In this document: in pieces, positions 36,211-46,380 of the stretch
How positions within the stretch are numbered: position 1 is the stretch's first letter
Layout of the letters: each line of letters begins with the position of its first letter
From: Lysinibacillus sphaericus
GTDB taxonomy: Bacteria > Bacillota > Bacilli > Bacillales_A > Planococcaceae
Length of the DNA: 64,000 nucleotides
Assembly: GCF_002982115.1 (NCBI RefSeq)
Contig: NZ_CP019980.1
Span: 4,472,001-4,536,000 of the forward strand
Direction: 5' to 3'
Program-made: the position numbers and the translations under genes
The notes under the pieces: model-generated
What the model saw: the letters and a program-made list of their open reading frames with translations, nothing else
Database searches by the model: none
What the model was told of the DNA's origin: nothing

Positions 36211-37032
36211 TTATTTTTTCTTTAAATCCATGACAATAATTTCTGGTAGATTAAAAATTCGATATGGTACACTACTATTTCCTAGACCTCGGCTAACGAC
36301 CATTTTGGTGCGTTCTTCCTCGTATAAACCAGCAGTGAACTTAGGAAACAGTCCCTGTCCTGGCGCCACAAGTCCTCCCATGCCAGGAATCCGTACTTGC
36401 CCACCATGTGCATGTCCCGAGAATACCAAATCTATTCCTTGATTTACATACGTACTAAACACTTCTGGTCGATGCGCCAGCAATAACTTTAGCATATCTT
36501 CTGGAACATACGCTGTCGCCAACTCTAGCATTTCTTCTGTCGATCTACCCATTAACGGATCTTCAATACCAAGAATCGCCAAGCGCTCCCCGTCGCGCTC
36601 TAGCACGGTCGATTCATTAGCCATCACATGTACACCTAACGATGAAAGCGCCTCATAAATTTCATTAACCTTATTCGACGCCACTTCATGGTTTCCTAGT
36701 ACATAATATACATCCGCTAATTCAACTAGTCCTTTAACTGCCTGTAGACTTTGTTTTAAATCGTAACGATTGCTATCAATCACATCACCCGTGATAAAAA
36801 TATAGTCAGGATTCGTATCCTTAACATTAGCAATCAGTTTTTGCTGATTGTTACCAAAGCGGGCATCATGTAAATCCGATACTTGTACAATGCGTAGCCC
36901 ATCAAAGTTGGCAGGCACCTTTTCTGATTCGAATACATGTTTACTAACGACTAGCCAGTGATTGTTTACGTACAAAAAAATGACTATAAAAAGAATAAAA
37001 AAGATACCATATAATAATTTTTTCAATCGCAA
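36211..37032 (-). CDS. Membrane-anchored metallophosphoesterase
   Basis: A 273-residue protein with an N-terminal membrane helix (about 6-24) and a calcineurin-like phosphoesterase domain outside or at the membrane. The metal-binding motifs are complete: VSDLHD (D-x-H), FITGDVID (G-D), VLGNHE (G-N-H-E), LLLAHRPE and SGHAHGGQV (G-H-x-H). It resembles the YkuE/YaeI group, whose members act on lipid or nucleotide phosphodiesters, but the substrate is not established here. The TTG at 37032 is the only start available before the membrane helix and the ribosome site is weak. Confidence 0.88.
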   Translation of the reverse strand: MRLKKLLYGIFFILFIVIFLYVNNHWLVVSKHVFESEKVPANFDGLRIVQVSDLHDARFGNNQQKLIANVKDTNPDYIFITGDVIDSNRYDLKQSLQAVKGLVELADVYYVLGNHEVASNKVNEIYEALSSLGVHVMANESTVLERDGERLAILGIEDPLMGRSTEEMLELATAYVPEDMLKLLLAHRPEVFSTYVNQGIDLVFSGHAHGGQVRIPGMGGLVAPGQGLFPKFTAGLYEEERTKMVVSRGLGNSSVPYRIFNLPEIIVMDLKKK

Positions 37033-37260
37033 TCGCTCACTTTGCGGCTACTTTTTTTCAGAATAAAACTCTGACTACTCTATTATAAGCAAAAACCAAA
37101 GTGATTGTAAGTATATGCACTTTAATAATATAAAATGCACACAAGTACTATCTTCATATTCTTTCATTCTTTAGCATATGGCATCCAAAATCCACACTAC
37201 TTGTTAGATTGAGATTCTCGTTGCGCCATCATTATTACTAGAATACAGTTTCAAAAAAAA

Positions 37261-37296
37261 CGCATTTAGTTCTCTTCTTTAAAGGAGCTAAATGCG
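37261..37296 (-). terminator. Terminator of the artPQR-like operon
   Basis: GCGCATTTAGCTCC pairs with GAACTAAATGCG on the minus strand, followed by eight T. The gap 37033-37260 otherwise shows no gene. Confidence 0.85.
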
Positions 37297-37305
37297 CTTC
37301 ACTAT

Positions 37306-38028
37306 TTATAACACTTTTTCTAAGAAGTCTTTTGCACGTTGTGTAGAAGGAGATGTGAAAAATTCTTCTGGAGGTGCATCCTCTATTAGCTTTCCACCAT
37401 CAAGGAATAAAATACGATCCGCTACCTCTCGAGCAAAGCCCATTTCATGGGTAACAATTAACATCGTCATCCCTGAATCTGCTAAATTTTTCATAACTGC
37501 CAATACTTCTTTAACCATCTCCGGGTCCAGTGCTGAAGTCGGCTCATCAAATAGTATCACTTTTGGGTCCATTGCTAGTGCTCTGGCAATTGCCACGCGT
37601 TGTTTTTGACCACCTGAAAGGCGACTTGGATACTCATTGCGTTTTTCAAAAAGCCCTACTTTTGTTAGTAAATCTTCAGCTACTTTGATCGCTGCGGTCT
37701 TATCCATTCCCTTTACATTGATAGGTGCATACGTTAAGTTTTCTAATACGGTTTTATGTGGGAAAAGGTGAAAATGTTGAAATACCATACCTACTTCTTC
37801 ACGTATTTTCATAATATTTGTCCCTTTGTCTGTCAGGACATCGCCAGCAATTGTTACCTTCCCACTCGTCGGTTCTTCTAATAAATTTAAGCAGCGTAGG
37901 AATGTAGATTTACCAGAACCGGAAGGCCCTATAATGGCAATTACTTCTTTTTCTTTTATTTCGGTTGAAATACCTTTCAACACTTCGTTTTGCCCATATG
38001 ATTTGTGTAAATCTTCAATTTTAATCAC
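37306..38028 (-). CDS. artR: Amino-acid ABC transporter ATP-binding protein (ArtR-like)
   Basis: A 240-residue polar-amino-acid uptake ATPase. It has Walker [10 protein letters not shown] (34-42), signature [15 protein letters not shown], Walker [15 protein letters not shown] and [14 protein letters not shown], the latter typical of the GlnQ/ArtR group. The GTG start at 38028 overlaps the end of the permease gene by eight bases, so translation is probably coupled. The operon order binding protein, permease, ATPase is that of Bacillus artPQR. Confidence 0.88.
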   Translation of the reverse strand: MIKIEDLHKSYGQNEVLKGISTEIKEKEVIAIIGPSGSGKSTFLRCLNLLEEPTSGKVTIAGDVLTDKGTNIMKIREEVGMVFQHFHLFPHKTVLENLTYAPINVKGMDKTAAIKVAEDLLTKVGLFEKRNEYPSRLSGGQKQRVAIARALAMDPKVILFDEPTSALDPEMVKEVLAVMKNLADSGMTMLIVTHEMGFAREVADRILFLDGGKLIEDAPPEEFFTSPSTQRAKDFLEKVL

Positions 38029-38680
38029 TTTTTCTCATTCCTTTCTCGATTCGTTTACCAAGGAACGTTAAGACAAGCGTCATAATATAGTAGATTATCC
38101 CTGCAAATAATAATGGTTCAAGATATCGATAGGTTGAACCCCCTACAATATAGGCACGGCGCATAATATCAAGGGCACTAATGACTGTTACAACTGCTGT
38201 TTCTTTGTTTAATGTAATAAATTCATTTACTAAAGAAGGTAAAATATTTTTCACTGCTTGTGGAATAATAATATCCTTCATCATTTTTGAATACGGAATA
38301 CCTAGTGCTTGAGCTGCTTCCATTTGACCTTTATCAACGGCATTAATACCCGCACGAATAATTTCTGAAATATAAGCTCCAGAGTTTAAGCCAAACGCAA
38401 TAATTGCAGTTGGAATTGGCTGAATTTGAATGTCTAGTAGCTGTGGAACAGCGTAGTAAATAATTAATAATTGTAATACAAGTGGCGTCCCGCGGAAAAT
38501 TGACGTGTAAAAGTCCGCTAACCAGCGTAGCATTTTTACTTTCCCAATTTTACATAATGCTAGTAATATACCAACGATAAACCCAATGAGAGAAGCACCG
38601 ATTGCTATTTGAAGTGTAACACCTATTCCTTTTAAAATATAAGGAATAGAGGGAATGATTGCTGAGAAATCTAAATTCAC
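38021..38680 (-). CDS. artQ: Amino-acid ABC transporter permease (ArtQ-like)
   Basis: A 219-residue inner-membrane permease of the HisM family with five helices and the EAA loop ([22 protein letters not shown], about residues 133-154). The GTG start at 38680 follows AAAGGAGGG by six bases and gives the usual N-terminus [15 protein letters not shown]; the longer frame to 38722 would add 14 residues without support. It forms a homodimer channel in this family. Confidence 0.88.
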   Translation of the reverse strand: MNLDFSAIIPSIPYILKGIGVTLQIAIGASLIGFIVGILLALCKIGKVKMLRWLADFYTSIFRGTPLVLQLLIIYYAVPQLLDIQIQPIPTAIIAFGLNSGAYISEIIRAGINAVDKGQMEAAQALGIPYSKMMKDIIIPQAVKNILPSLVNEFITLNKETAVVTVISALDIMRRAYIVGGSTYRYLEPLLFAGIIYYIMTLVLTFLGKRIEKGMRKSD

Positions 38681-38760
38681 AGCGTACCCTCCTTTCTCGT
38701 TTCCTTTTAGTGAAATGGACAAGCGATAGCCCTAAATAGGGCTATCGCATATCGATACTA

Positions 38761-39549
38761 TTATTCAGCTTTTTCTAACCATTTTTCTTCAAGCTGTTGA
38801 ATTTTGCCTTCATCTGCTAATTCTTTTAATGCTTTGTTAATTTTATCTTTTAAATCGCTACCTTTTTGAACAGCGATTGCTTTATAGTCTTCTGGCTGTT
38901 CTTCTACTGGGAACGCGGCTAATTTATCGTTTGTTTTCAGATAACCTTTCGCTACGCCACCTTCTAGAATTGCTGCGTCTAAGCGTTTAGACATCATATC
39001 TTGGATGATTTCAGGAATACGTGTGCGTCCTTCAACTGATACATCTACTTTTTTAGCAATGGCATTACCTAAATTTTCTTGAATAGAAGCCGTTTGTACG
39101 CCGACTTTTTTACCAGCTAAGTCCGCTTCTTTTTTAATGCCACTATCTTTTTTAACGATGATAACTTGTTCTGTTTGATTGTATTTATCTGAGAAATCTA
39201 CTACTTTTTCTCGTTCTTCATTTGGTGTCATACCAGAAATAACAACATCTACTTTACCTGCTTGTAAAGCTGGCACAAGGCTGTTAAAGTCCATATCTTG
39301 AACTTGCATTTCTACACCTAATTTTTCACCAACTAATTTAATTAAATCGATATCGAAACCAATGATTTCTTCACCTTTAGCAGCGTCTACATATTCAAAT
39401 GGTGCATAGTCTGCTGATGTACCTACTTTTAATACTTGTTTGTTTTCTGTATCTGAGCTTGAATTTGTTGCTTTATCTTCTTTAGCGCCACATGCTGCAA
39501 GTAAACCAATTACTAAGACAAGCATAAGCATGAAAAATTTGTTCTTCAT
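38761..39549 (-). CDS. artP: Extracellular arginine/polar amino-acid binding lipoprotein (ArtP-like)
   Basis: A 262-residue lipoprotein. The signal peptide ends in the lipobox LLAAC (Cys20), so it is lipid-anchored on the cell surface. The binding fold shows GTSADYAPFEYV, GFDIDLIKLVGEKLG, VQDMDFNSLVPALQAGKVDVVISGMTPNEER and VGVQTASIQE, very close in pattern to Bacillus ArtP (YqiX), an arginine-binding protein. The ligand assignment is by similarity only; lysine, histidine or cystine are alternatives. GGAGATAT precedes the ATG. Confidence 0.85.
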   Translation of the reverse strand: MKNKFFMLMLVLVIGLLAACGAKEDKATNSSSDTENKQVLKVGTSADYAPFEYVDAAKGEEIIGFDIDLIKLVGEKLGVEMQVQDMDFNSLVPALQAGKVDVVISGMTPNEEREKVVDFSDKYNQTEQVIIVKKDSGIKKEADLAGKKVGVQTASIQENLGNAIAKKVDVSVEGRTRIPEIIQDMMSKRLDAAILEGGVAKGYLKTNDKLAAFPVEEQPEDYKAIAVQKGSDLKDKINKALKELADEGKIQQLEEKWLEKAE

Positions 39550-39751
39550 CTTTTATATCTCCTTTTGATGTTTTTTTATTGTCTATGAGATAGGAATGTC
39601 TCGAAAATAGTCGATTGGATATTTATTCATATAGCAGAATAAAAAATCTATCTGCTAATTAAGATATACTCTTTCAAAATATTTTTCAAGCTATACATGA
39701 AATTTTTTAGCAAAATATTTTACACAGAATTTTCTAATAAATCAATGTTTT

Positions 39752-39910
39752 TTATTTTTCGGTCCATATATTTTTAAATTGCTCCTTTATAGGCGCTACT
39801 ATATATTTTCCTTCTTCTAATTTTTTATTCCTATCGTTAAGTAAATACCCTATATTTCCTTTAATATAAACAACTAATGTAGCAGGCCAAATAAAAAAGC
39901 AAGGTATGGA
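39752..39910 (-). pseudogene. Possible C-terminal remnant of a lost gene
   Basis: Between mrpG and artP the minus strand carries an open stretch of about 50 codons ending at a TAA at 39754-39752. It reads like protein (IWPATLVVYIKGNIGYLLND then EEGKYIVAPIKEQFKNIW) but has no start codon or ribosome site, and its upstream part runs into the mrp terminator hairpin. It may be the tail of a gene lost by deletion. The rest of the gap 39550-39751 shows no gene. Confidence 0.3.
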
Positions 39911-39940
39911 CGTTTTAAACGCCTTATACCTCGCCTTGCA
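39899..39940 (-). terminator. Terminator of the mrp operon
   Basis: On the minus strand GCAAGGCGAGGTAT pairs with ATACCTTGC around an inner CGTTT/AAACG helix and is followed by TTTTTTATTTGG. It lies 25 bp beyond the mrpG stop codon. Confidence 0.8.
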
Positions 39941-39964
39941 AACGATAGCAAATTTTTGCTTTCG

Positions 39965-40327
39965 CTATTCTTTTTCTGGAAATAGCTTCGATTTTAATTC
40001 ATCTTCACCAGAACCTTCCGCTAATGGTACACGAGATCGATAGGCGGCACGGCATATTAAATGCCCTGCTACTGGTGCTGTGACAAATACAAAGAGAATA
40101 CCTAATATTAGTCGAACGCTTACATATCCGTCATGTATCCAGAAATAAATAAAAGCTCCTAACAAACAGGTTAGTACTGACAACGTCGAGCTTTTTGTAG
40201 CAGCATGTGAACGCGTATAGACATCTGGCAAACGAATCATCCCAAACGCACTAATAACACTAACAATAGAACCGACAAGTATAAGGATGACTGCCGTCCA
40301 CTCAATCATTTGATTTACGCTCAACAA
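39965..40327 (-). CDS. mrpG: Na+(K+)/H+ antiporter subunit MrpG
   Basis: A 120-residue membrane protein with three helices, the last subunit of the Mrp complex. The GMIRLPDVYTRSHAATKSSTLSV segment (about 29-51) is the MnhG/PhaG signature. The start is TTG at 40327 or the adjacent TTG at 40324, after GAGGTG; it overlaps mrpF by 26 bases. The charged tail (EGSGEDELKSKLFPEKE) is cytosolic. Confidence 0.92.
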   Translation of the reverse strand: MLSVNQMIEWTAVILILVGSIVSVISAFGMIRLPDVYTRSHAATKSSTLSVLTCLLGAFIYFWIHDGYVSVRLILGILFVFVTAPVAGHLICRAAYRSRVPLAEGSGEDELKSKLFPEKE

Positions 40328-40586
40328 TCACACCTCTTTCAATATATTTTGTAAAAGCAATTGTACCGATAAACGCCAATATACCTAAAATTAAAATCGC
40401 CTCTAAATACGCTTTGGTTTTTAAAACAATCGAAACAATGGCAATCGCCGAAAGTAGATTAATACCAATTGTATCAAGGGCTATTGCTCGATCCGGCATG
40501 GAAGGACCTTTAATGACACGATATAGAGACAATGCAATTGACACACTAAATAACGCTAGTGCTAAAAGTAAAATTTTTTCAACCAT
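40302..40586 (-). CDS. mrpF: Na+(K+)/H+ antiporter subunit MrpF
   Basis: A 94-residue three-helix membrane protein. The sequence RVIKGPSMPDRAIALDTIG (about 23-41) is the MrpF signature, with the conserved Pro/Asp pair. Its ATG overlaps the mrpE stop codon as TAATG. In Bacillus MrpF has been linked to cholate efflux as well as to the antiporter complex. Confidence 0.93.
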   Translation of the reverse strand: MVEKILLLALALFSVSIALSLYRVIKGPSMPDRAIALDTIGINLLSAIAIVSIVLKTKAYLEAILILGILAFIGTIAFTKYIERGVIVERKSND

Positions 40587-41068
40587 TAGCGTGTCACCTC
40601 CATAATTGCTTCTTCAAATTTTCCAATGGAGCGAATAACGGCATCTTTAGATTGTTCTATATCCATAGCATGGATATAAAACATATCTCCCTCCTCCGAG
40701 ACCTCCATCACTACTGAACCAGGTGTGAGCGTTAGCAAGAGTGCAAGAGCTGTAATTTCCCAATCTCCGTTCAGCTTTGTTTTATACGTAAAAATGCCAG
40801 GAGTAATATTTAACTTTGGTGTTGTGATTTGTTTTAGGACATTATAGCTTGAAAGTAATAGCTCCCAATTAAATAGCCATAGTAGTTTAATAATAGAGAA
40901 AACACGGCGCAAATAAAATTGCGTTCCATAAAACCGATGCATCGCATACAAAATCCCAATACCGACGACAAACCCCATTAAAAAGGTGGAAAACTGTGGC
41001 GTGATTTCGTCCTTTAGCAATAACCACAAGGTAGCGATAAATAAATTTAAAATAAACTGCATAGCCAT
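40586..41068 (-). CDS. mrpE: Na+(K+)/H+ antiporter subunit MrpE
   Basis: A 160-residue subunit with two or three N-terminal membrane helices and a cytosolic domain. LALLLTLTPGSVVMEV (about 107-122) is the family motif, followed by the FYIHAMDIE strand. Start and stop overlaps with mrpD and mrpF are both of the TAATG type, implying tight translational coupling. Confidence 0.93.
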   Translation of the reverse strand: MAMQFILNLFIATLWLLLKDEITPQFSTFLMGFVVGIGILYAMHRFYGTQFYLRRVFSIIKLLWLFNWELLLSSYNVLKQITTPKLNITPGIFTYKTKLNGDWEITALALLLTLTPGSVVMEVSEEGDMFYIHAMDIEQSKDAVIRSIGKFEEAIMEVTR

Positions 41069-42573
41069 TACTTATTCACCTCACCTTGCCATTTTTCGCC
41101 ATTTAACACTGCGTCAATATAAATAGAAGGTGTATGAAGCGTTTCTGCTGCATCCTTCACATAAGGCGCCATCGACTCGGCTCCAATCCCTAAAGCAATT
41201 GTGCAAACAGAAAGTAATGTTAAAGGCAACACCATTCGCTTTGGCAGTGGTGTTTCATCTTCAATACTGAGGATCGTTTCGCCAAAAAAGGACGATAGAA
41301 AAATGCGCAGTAATGAATAGAGGACAATTAAGCTAGAGAAAAATCCTAGCCCTAGTAGGACAAAATTTCCTCCCTCAATCGCGCCTTGTCCAATTAAAAC
41401 CTTGCCTAAAAATCCACTTAAAGGTGGAATTCCTGCGATTGAACACATCATAATAAAGAACAGCCATCCAAAAAAGGGATAATTTCGAATAAGTCCACTC
41501 ATATTATCGATAAGCGTTTCACCGGTTACATAAATCATCATCCCTACCGCCAGAAACAACATGGCCTTTACTACCATATCATGCATTAAATAATACGTTA
41601 CACCTTGCAGTGCTGACTCTGTTCCTATAGCTAGTCCAGCAACAATAAAACCAACACCAATTAGGACATTATATGAAGCAATTGTCCTCACATCTCTTCC
41701 AGCAAGGGCACCCATGCAACCAGCAAGTATTGTTAGTCCAGCCATAATACCGAGAGTTGTATGGGTTACCCCCTGATTCGTAGTAAATAATAATGTAAAT
41801 GTACGAACAAGGGCATAAATACCAACCTTAGTTAAAAGTGCGGCGAAGAGTGCAGCAATAGCGGTTGGAGGTACACTATAAGAACCTGGCAACCAAAAGA
41901 ATAGAAGTAATCCTGCTTTAAGGCTAAAAACAATTAGAAACACCAGTCCAACTGTAGTAATAAGTGGGTCAGCTCCAGCTTCCATAACCCGCAATGAAAT
42001 ATGAGCCATATTTAATGTGCCGATCGTTCCATATAAAAATGCTAACGCTACTAAAAAAATCCATGAAGCAACAATATTAATAAGTACATATTTTAACGCC
42101 TCGCGTAGTTGGACTTTCCCTCCACCTAAGCTAATAAGGGCATAAGAAGCAAGCAACATCACTTCGAAGCACACAAACAAATTAAAAATATCTCCCGTTA
42201 AAAATGAACCATTTACACCTGCTACCATTAAAAGAACAAAAGGATAGAAATACATTTTTTCATAGTGTTCTCCAATTGTAAAAAAGGCGTAAACTACACA
42301 AATTGCTGCGACAATATTCGCTACGAAAACAAGTAATACTGCAAAAGAGTCTGCAACAAATAGAATGCCGAATGGCGGTATCCAACCACTAAAATCAATT
42401 CGCATTACACCTTGCTGCTGAACTTCTAACAAAAGGACAACGCTAATGAATATAACAAAGCCCAAAGTACACAAGCTCAAAATGCGTTGAATCATTATAT
42501 TTTGTCTTAAAAACACAAGTAAAATAGCCGTTATTACCGGCACGATTAATGGTAAAACGATTATATTACTCAT
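41068..42573 (-). CDS. mrpD: Na+(K+)/H+ antiporter subunit MrpD
   Basis: A 501-residue membrane protein with about 14 helices, homologous to the proton-pumping NuoN/NuoM subunits of complex I. Visible marks are LTGDIFNLFVCFEVMLLASYAL (with the conserved Glu in FEV), the lysine in LKAGLLLFFWLPG, and GIPPLSGFLGKVL. It is one of the two ion-conducting antiporter-like subunits. It overlaps mrpC by eight bases. Confidence 0.94.
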   Translation of the reverse strand: MSNIIVLPLIVPVITAILLVFLRQNIMIQRILSLCTLGFVIFISVVLLLEVQQQGVMRIDFSGWIPPFGILFVADSFAVLLVFVANIVAAICVVYAFFTIGEHYEKMYFYPFVLLMVAGVNGSFLTGDIFNLFVCFEVMLLASYALISLGGGKVQLREALKYVLINIVASWIFLVALAFLYGTIGTLNMAHISLRVMEAGADPLITTVGLVFLIVFSLKAGLLLFFWLPGSYSVPPTAIAALFAALLTKVGIYALVRTFTLLFTTNQGVTHTTLGIMAGLTILAGCMGALAGRDVRTIASYNVLIGVGFIVAGLAIGTESALQGVTYYLMHDMVVKAMLFLAVGMMIYVTGETLIDNMSGLIRNYPFFGWLFFIMMCSIAGIPPLSGFLGKVLIGQGAIEGGNFVLLGLGFFSSLIVLYSLLRIFLSSFFGETILSIEDETPLPKRMVLPLTLLSVCTIALGIGAESMAPYVKDAAETLHTPSIYIDAVLNGEKWQGEVNK

Positions 42574-42904
42574 CAGACGTACCTCTCAATTCATCAAATT
42601 CCCCAGTGCCATTTGTTTTATAAGCACGATAGCCGAGAACGAGCACAAATGCTGTCACTGCGAAGCTAATGACGATAGCTGTTAAAATCAATGCTTGTGG
42701 AAGTGCATCTGTATAAGGACCTGCTGATTCCCCAATAAGTGGCACATCCCCTTTTTTAAGGCCACCCATCGTTAAAATCAGTAAATGTGCAGCATGTGAA
42801 AGGACTGCTGTCCCTAAAATGACACGCAATAATTGTTTAGAGAGGATAAGGTACGTCGCGACAGCAACTAATACACCAACTAATAATAGTATTAAAGACT
42901 CCAT
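42566..42904 (-). CDS. mrpC: Na+(K+)/H+ antiporter subunit MrpC
   Basis: A 112-residue three-helix subunit homologous to NuoK. It contains LGTAVLSHAAHLLILTMG and DALPQALILTAIVISFA, the family hallmarks. It lies three bases from the mrpB stop. Confidence 0.94.
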   Translation of the reverse strand: MESLILLLVGVLVAVATYLILSKQLLRVILGTAVLSHAAHLLILTMGGLKKGDVPLIGESAGPYTDALPQALILTAIVISFAVTAFVLVLGYRAYKTNGTGEFDELRGTSDE

Positions 42905-42907
42905 TGG

Positions 42908-43330
42908 CTATTCATCCTCACTTATACTTAAAATTATGGTTACAACAACGCCAACGACAGTTAGCGCCACGCCAGCCTCAAAAATAGTGACGGTCGAGAA
43001 GCCCATTTTCCCGAAAACCGGTACATTGACATATTCATACGTCTGCGTTAAAAATGGCACATCAAAGAAAAGCGAACCGATGGCTGTCCCCGTCGCAAGT
43101 AATACGCCCAGTGCAGCAACCTTTTTGAAATCAAACGGCATTCCTTTATGAACTGTTTCAATGTCATAAGCTAAATACAGTAGTACTATTGCAGAAGCAA
43201 GCACAAGACCGCCGATAAAGCCCCCACCAGGAGCGTGGTGGCCTGCAAAGAATAAATACACACCAAGCGTTAAAATTATAAATACGATAGCCTTAGTAAT
43301 CGTTCGTAAAATAACATCATTAATTTTCAT
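42908..43330 (-). CDS. mrpB: Na+(K+)/H+ antiporter subunit MrpB
   Basis: A 140-residue four-helix subunit. The motif GHHAPGGGFIGGLVLA (about 29-44) is diagnostic of MrpB/MnhB. AGAGGAGG precedes the ATG at 43330, which overlaps the 3' end of mrpA by eleven bases. Confidence 0.94.
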   Translation of the reverse strand: MKINDVILRTITKAIVFIILTLGVYLFFAGHHAPGGGFIGGLVLASAIVLLYLAYDIETVHKGMPFDFKKVAALGVLLATGTAIGSLFFDVPFLTQTYEYVNVPVFGKMGFSTVTIFEAGVALTVVGVVVTIILSISEDE

Positions 43331-45731
43331 GGTCTGCCTCCTCTTTTCGTGGCTTTAGCTTAGTTAATGTGTATACGCCTAAGCCAGCTATTAAAAGAAC
43401 GACAACCTCTAACATCGTATCAAATGCACGAAAATCTCCTAAAATTGTGTTAACGATGTTTGACCCACCTGCTAAATCATAAGCATCATTAAAATACAGT
43501 GCTACCGTTTCAAAACGGTCATAATGTACAACAGCCAAGCCGACTAATGTCACTGTAGCCCCTGCAAAAATAGCAATAACAGCATTTGCCCACTTCACTC
43601 TCATGCGTGAGTTTTCAGGCAATAAATCCGGTAAATATTTAAAACATAGCAGGAACAATGCTGTAGTTACGGACTCAACAACTAGTTGTGTCAGCGCTAA
43701 ATCAGGTGCGCGAAATATAACGAAAAAGAAGGCAATCGAATAACCGAGAACTCCATTTAAAAGCATCGCTGTAATTCGTCCTTTGGCAAAAATCATCCAG
43801 ATTGCAGCAAACATCATGACAAACACTAGAACTAACTCATAGGATTCAACAGGTGAATCCTTTGCAAATTCAAATACTATGGCATCAGACCAAATAAAGT
43901 ACCCTGCAATCAGCGCAACAAAAAATACATAGATATAGACAAAGTAATGAGTTAAATTGCCAGACATATAGCGGTTCGTAAGCTTCATTGAACCTTTTTC
44001 ACTAAAATTAATAAGGTGATTATAATAGCTATTGAATGTAAAATTTTGCGAAAAAACTCGGTATAGTGGCTTCCAGCTTTTTAATGTTTTAAATAATACA
44101 AAGCCAATAATGATTACACCAAGGGTCATTAATAATTCTATATTCACACCATGCCATGCAGAAATATGAGGTGTTAACTCGCTAACCGTTGGAAAAGTTG
44201 GATATATACTAGCCATCGCAGGCTGTAAGATATAATGTCCTAGAACATTTGGAAAGAAGAAAATAGTCACTACTAATAAACAAAGTACTATTGGCGAAAT
44301 TAGCATCCCAATTGGTGCCTCGTGTGGTTTTTTGTCCAACTTGTACGGCTGTAGCTTTCCAAAAAAAGTATGTCCAATTAAAATCATGCTGTATACAAAC
44401 GTAAAAATACTGGCAACCCATGCTACAACGGGGAACAATATGCCCCAAGTATCGATGGAAAAGACCTCAACCTCACGAATAGCCAAAACCGCGGCAAAGA
44501 ACATCTCCTTACTTAAGAAGCCATTAAACGGTGGTAATCCTGCCATCGAAAAACCACCTATTACTGCAATCGTAAATGTCACAGGCATCAATGCCATTAA
44601 ACCACCAAGGCGTCGAATATCGCGCGTACCTACTTCATGATCGACAATACCGACCATCATAAATAACGCCCCTTTAAACGTGGAGTGATTAATAAGATGG
44701 AACAATGCCGCAAAGCTTGCCTGTGTGTATATAATGGAACTTTCTGCATAGCCAAAATAATGACCCACAGAGCCCAAGCCAAATAAACTCATAATCAACC
44801 CAAGCTGGCTAACTGTTGAAAAGGCAAGTAACGCCTTTAAGTCTGTTTGACGAACAGCATTGAACGAGCCCCAAAATAATGTTACAAGGCCAATTCCACT
44901 TACTAACCAAAACCAAACTGGCTCACCGCCAAATACTGGGGAGAAACGCGCAACTATATAAATTCCAGCCTTCACCATCGTAGCTGAGTGGAGGTAAGCA
45001 CTAACTGGAGTTGGTGCCTCCATCGCATCAGGCAACCAAATATGGAATGGAAATTGAGCTGATTTAGTAAAAGCACCTACTAAAATTAACAATAAGGCAG
45101 GAACAAACAATGTGTGCTCGCGTATCATCTCAACGTTCGATACAATGTCACGAATACTAAATGTGCCAGATGCTACATATAGCATTAGAAAACCTGCGAG
45201 CATGGAAAGACCACCGAAGACTGTGATCGTCATGGCTTTTCGTGCACCAGCACGTGAAGCTTTACGATGATGCCAGAAGGCGATTAACAAAAATGATGAG
45301 ACGCTTGTTAATTCCCAAAACGTATATAGCACCATTAAATTATCTGAAAAGACGACGCCGAGCATAGCGCCCATGAATAGTAATAAGTAGCAGTAAAAAT
45401 GATGAAGAGATTCTTTCGTTGATAAATAAAAAATTGAATATAAAATAACTAAACTACCTACACCTGTAATCAGCAAGCCAAAAATGATACTGAGTCCATC
45501 GAGGTATGTCGTGAAGTTTATATTAAAAGAGGGAATCCACTCATATGTATCAATAAATGTTTTACCCTCGGCAATTTGAGGAATGTACCGTGCGAGTAAA
45601 ATAAACAATATGATTGGAACGGATAAAACAAACCAGCCTAAATGTGCCATTCGCCTTAGTCGCCTATAAAGCAAGGGAATTAGCGCAGCACAAACAAATG
45701 GTAAAAGTATCGCAAAGAGAACTGTGACCAA
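43320..45731 (-). CDS. mrpA: Na+(K+)/H+ antiporter subunit MrpA
   Basis: An 803-residue membrane protein of about 20 helices, the largest subunit of the secondary Na+(K+)/H+ antiporter that supports pH and sodium homeostasis. The N-terminal two thirds is NuoL-like: MVLYTFWELTSVSSFLLI (conserved Glu), KSAQFPFHIWLPDAMEAPTPVSAYLHSATMVKAG in pieces, and GLPPFNGFLSKE. The C-terminal third carries the MrpA-specific DLALTQLVVE segment. The TTG at 45731 is chosen: TAGGAGG stands seven bases upstream and the length then matches family members of about 800 residues. It heads the mrpABCDEFG operon in canonical order. Confidence 0.94.
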   Translation of the reverse strand: MVTVLFAILLPFVCAALIPLLYRRLRRMAHLGWFVLSVPIILFILLARYIPQIAEGKTFIDTYEWIPSFNINFTTYLDGLSIIFGLLITGVGSLVILYSIFYLSTKESLHHFYCYLLLFMGAMLGVVFSDNLMVLYTFWELTSVSSFLLIAFWHHRKASRAGARKAMTITVFGGLSMLAGFLMLYVASGTFSIRDIVSNVEMIREHTLFVPALLLILVGAFTKSAQFPFHIWLPDAMEAPTPVSAYLHSATMVKAGIYIVARFSPVFGGEPVWFWLVSGIGLVTLFWGSFNAVRQTDLKALLAFSTVSQLGLIMSLFGLGSVGHYFGYAESSIIYTQASFAALFHLINHSTFKGALFMMVGIVDHEVGTRDIRRLGGLMALMPVTFTIAVIGGFSMAGLPPFNGFLSKEMFFAAVLAIREVEVFSIDTWGILFPVVAWVASIFTFVYSMILIGHTFFGKLQPYKLDKKPHEAPIGMLISPIVLCLLVVTIFFFPNVLGHYILQPAMASIYPTFPTVSELTPHISAWHGVNIELLMTLGVIIIGFVLFKTLKSWKPLYRVFSQNFTFNSYYNHLINFSEKGSMKLTNRYMSGNLTHYFVYIYVFFVALIAGYFIWSDAIVFEFAKDSPVESYELVLVFVMMFAAIWMIFAKGRITAMLLNGVLGYSIAFFFVIFRAPDLALTQLVVESVTTALFLLCFKYLPDLLPENSRMRVKWANAVIAIFAGATVTLVGLAVVHYDRFETVALYFNDAYDLAGGSNIVNTILGDFRAFDTMLEVVVLLIAGLGVYTLTKLKPRKEEADHEN

Positions 45732-46380
45732 ATGAAAACCTCCTACAATCAAATTCGTCCAGCGAATTAGCATCTTCAATTTTGTATGTTTCTTAAGCAT
45801 TGCATAATACAAGTCCGTTAGAGCATGAATAATGTATTAGCATAACTTTCTCATTACAAAAATTTGTGATATTCGCCGGTGTGCTTTTATTTACACAGCA
45901 AGCATTGAACAACCTGCCCATAAAGCAAAAGCGTGCTATATCTACCATTCTTTGAAGGAAGGTAGATATTATACGAAAAAAGATGAACGAATATATCAGA
46001 ATTCTTGTACATTTAGGTATTTTCTATACGCATGGCTGAGCGTACGAGACATTTATCATGCCTAAAGTAACCGAAAAGTGTTTCAATGCATCAATACTTG
46101 ACTATCCATTTAACTCACTGCATAATAATGTGGCATATGGAAGCTATTTATTTAAATGCATATCATGCATAAACAAAGTAGCCTTAGAACATGGACATTA
46201 GCCAAATCCCTTAAGGGTTTTCCGTATATCGTCATTAACTTTTATTCATTTTTAAGTATACAATATAAATAAGCATAATGCACTGTAACAGCATTGATTT
46301 TAGCTGTTTTAGGATAATTTTTTCATAATACGCAGTACAAATAACAAAATAACAATAGGATAAAGAGGTGTATTTTTTTA
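45732..46380. promoter_or_regulatory. Divergent promoter region between mrpA and the USP-domain gene
   Basis: No gene is seen in about 650 bp. ATATCTACC and GGTAGATAT form a nine-pair inverted repeat at 45938-45969, possibly an mrp leader hairpin or operator. RBS AAAGAGGTG lies before the plus-strand start at 46381. The length of the region leaves room for long leaders on both sides, but I recognise no known riboswitch. Confidence 0.4.
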
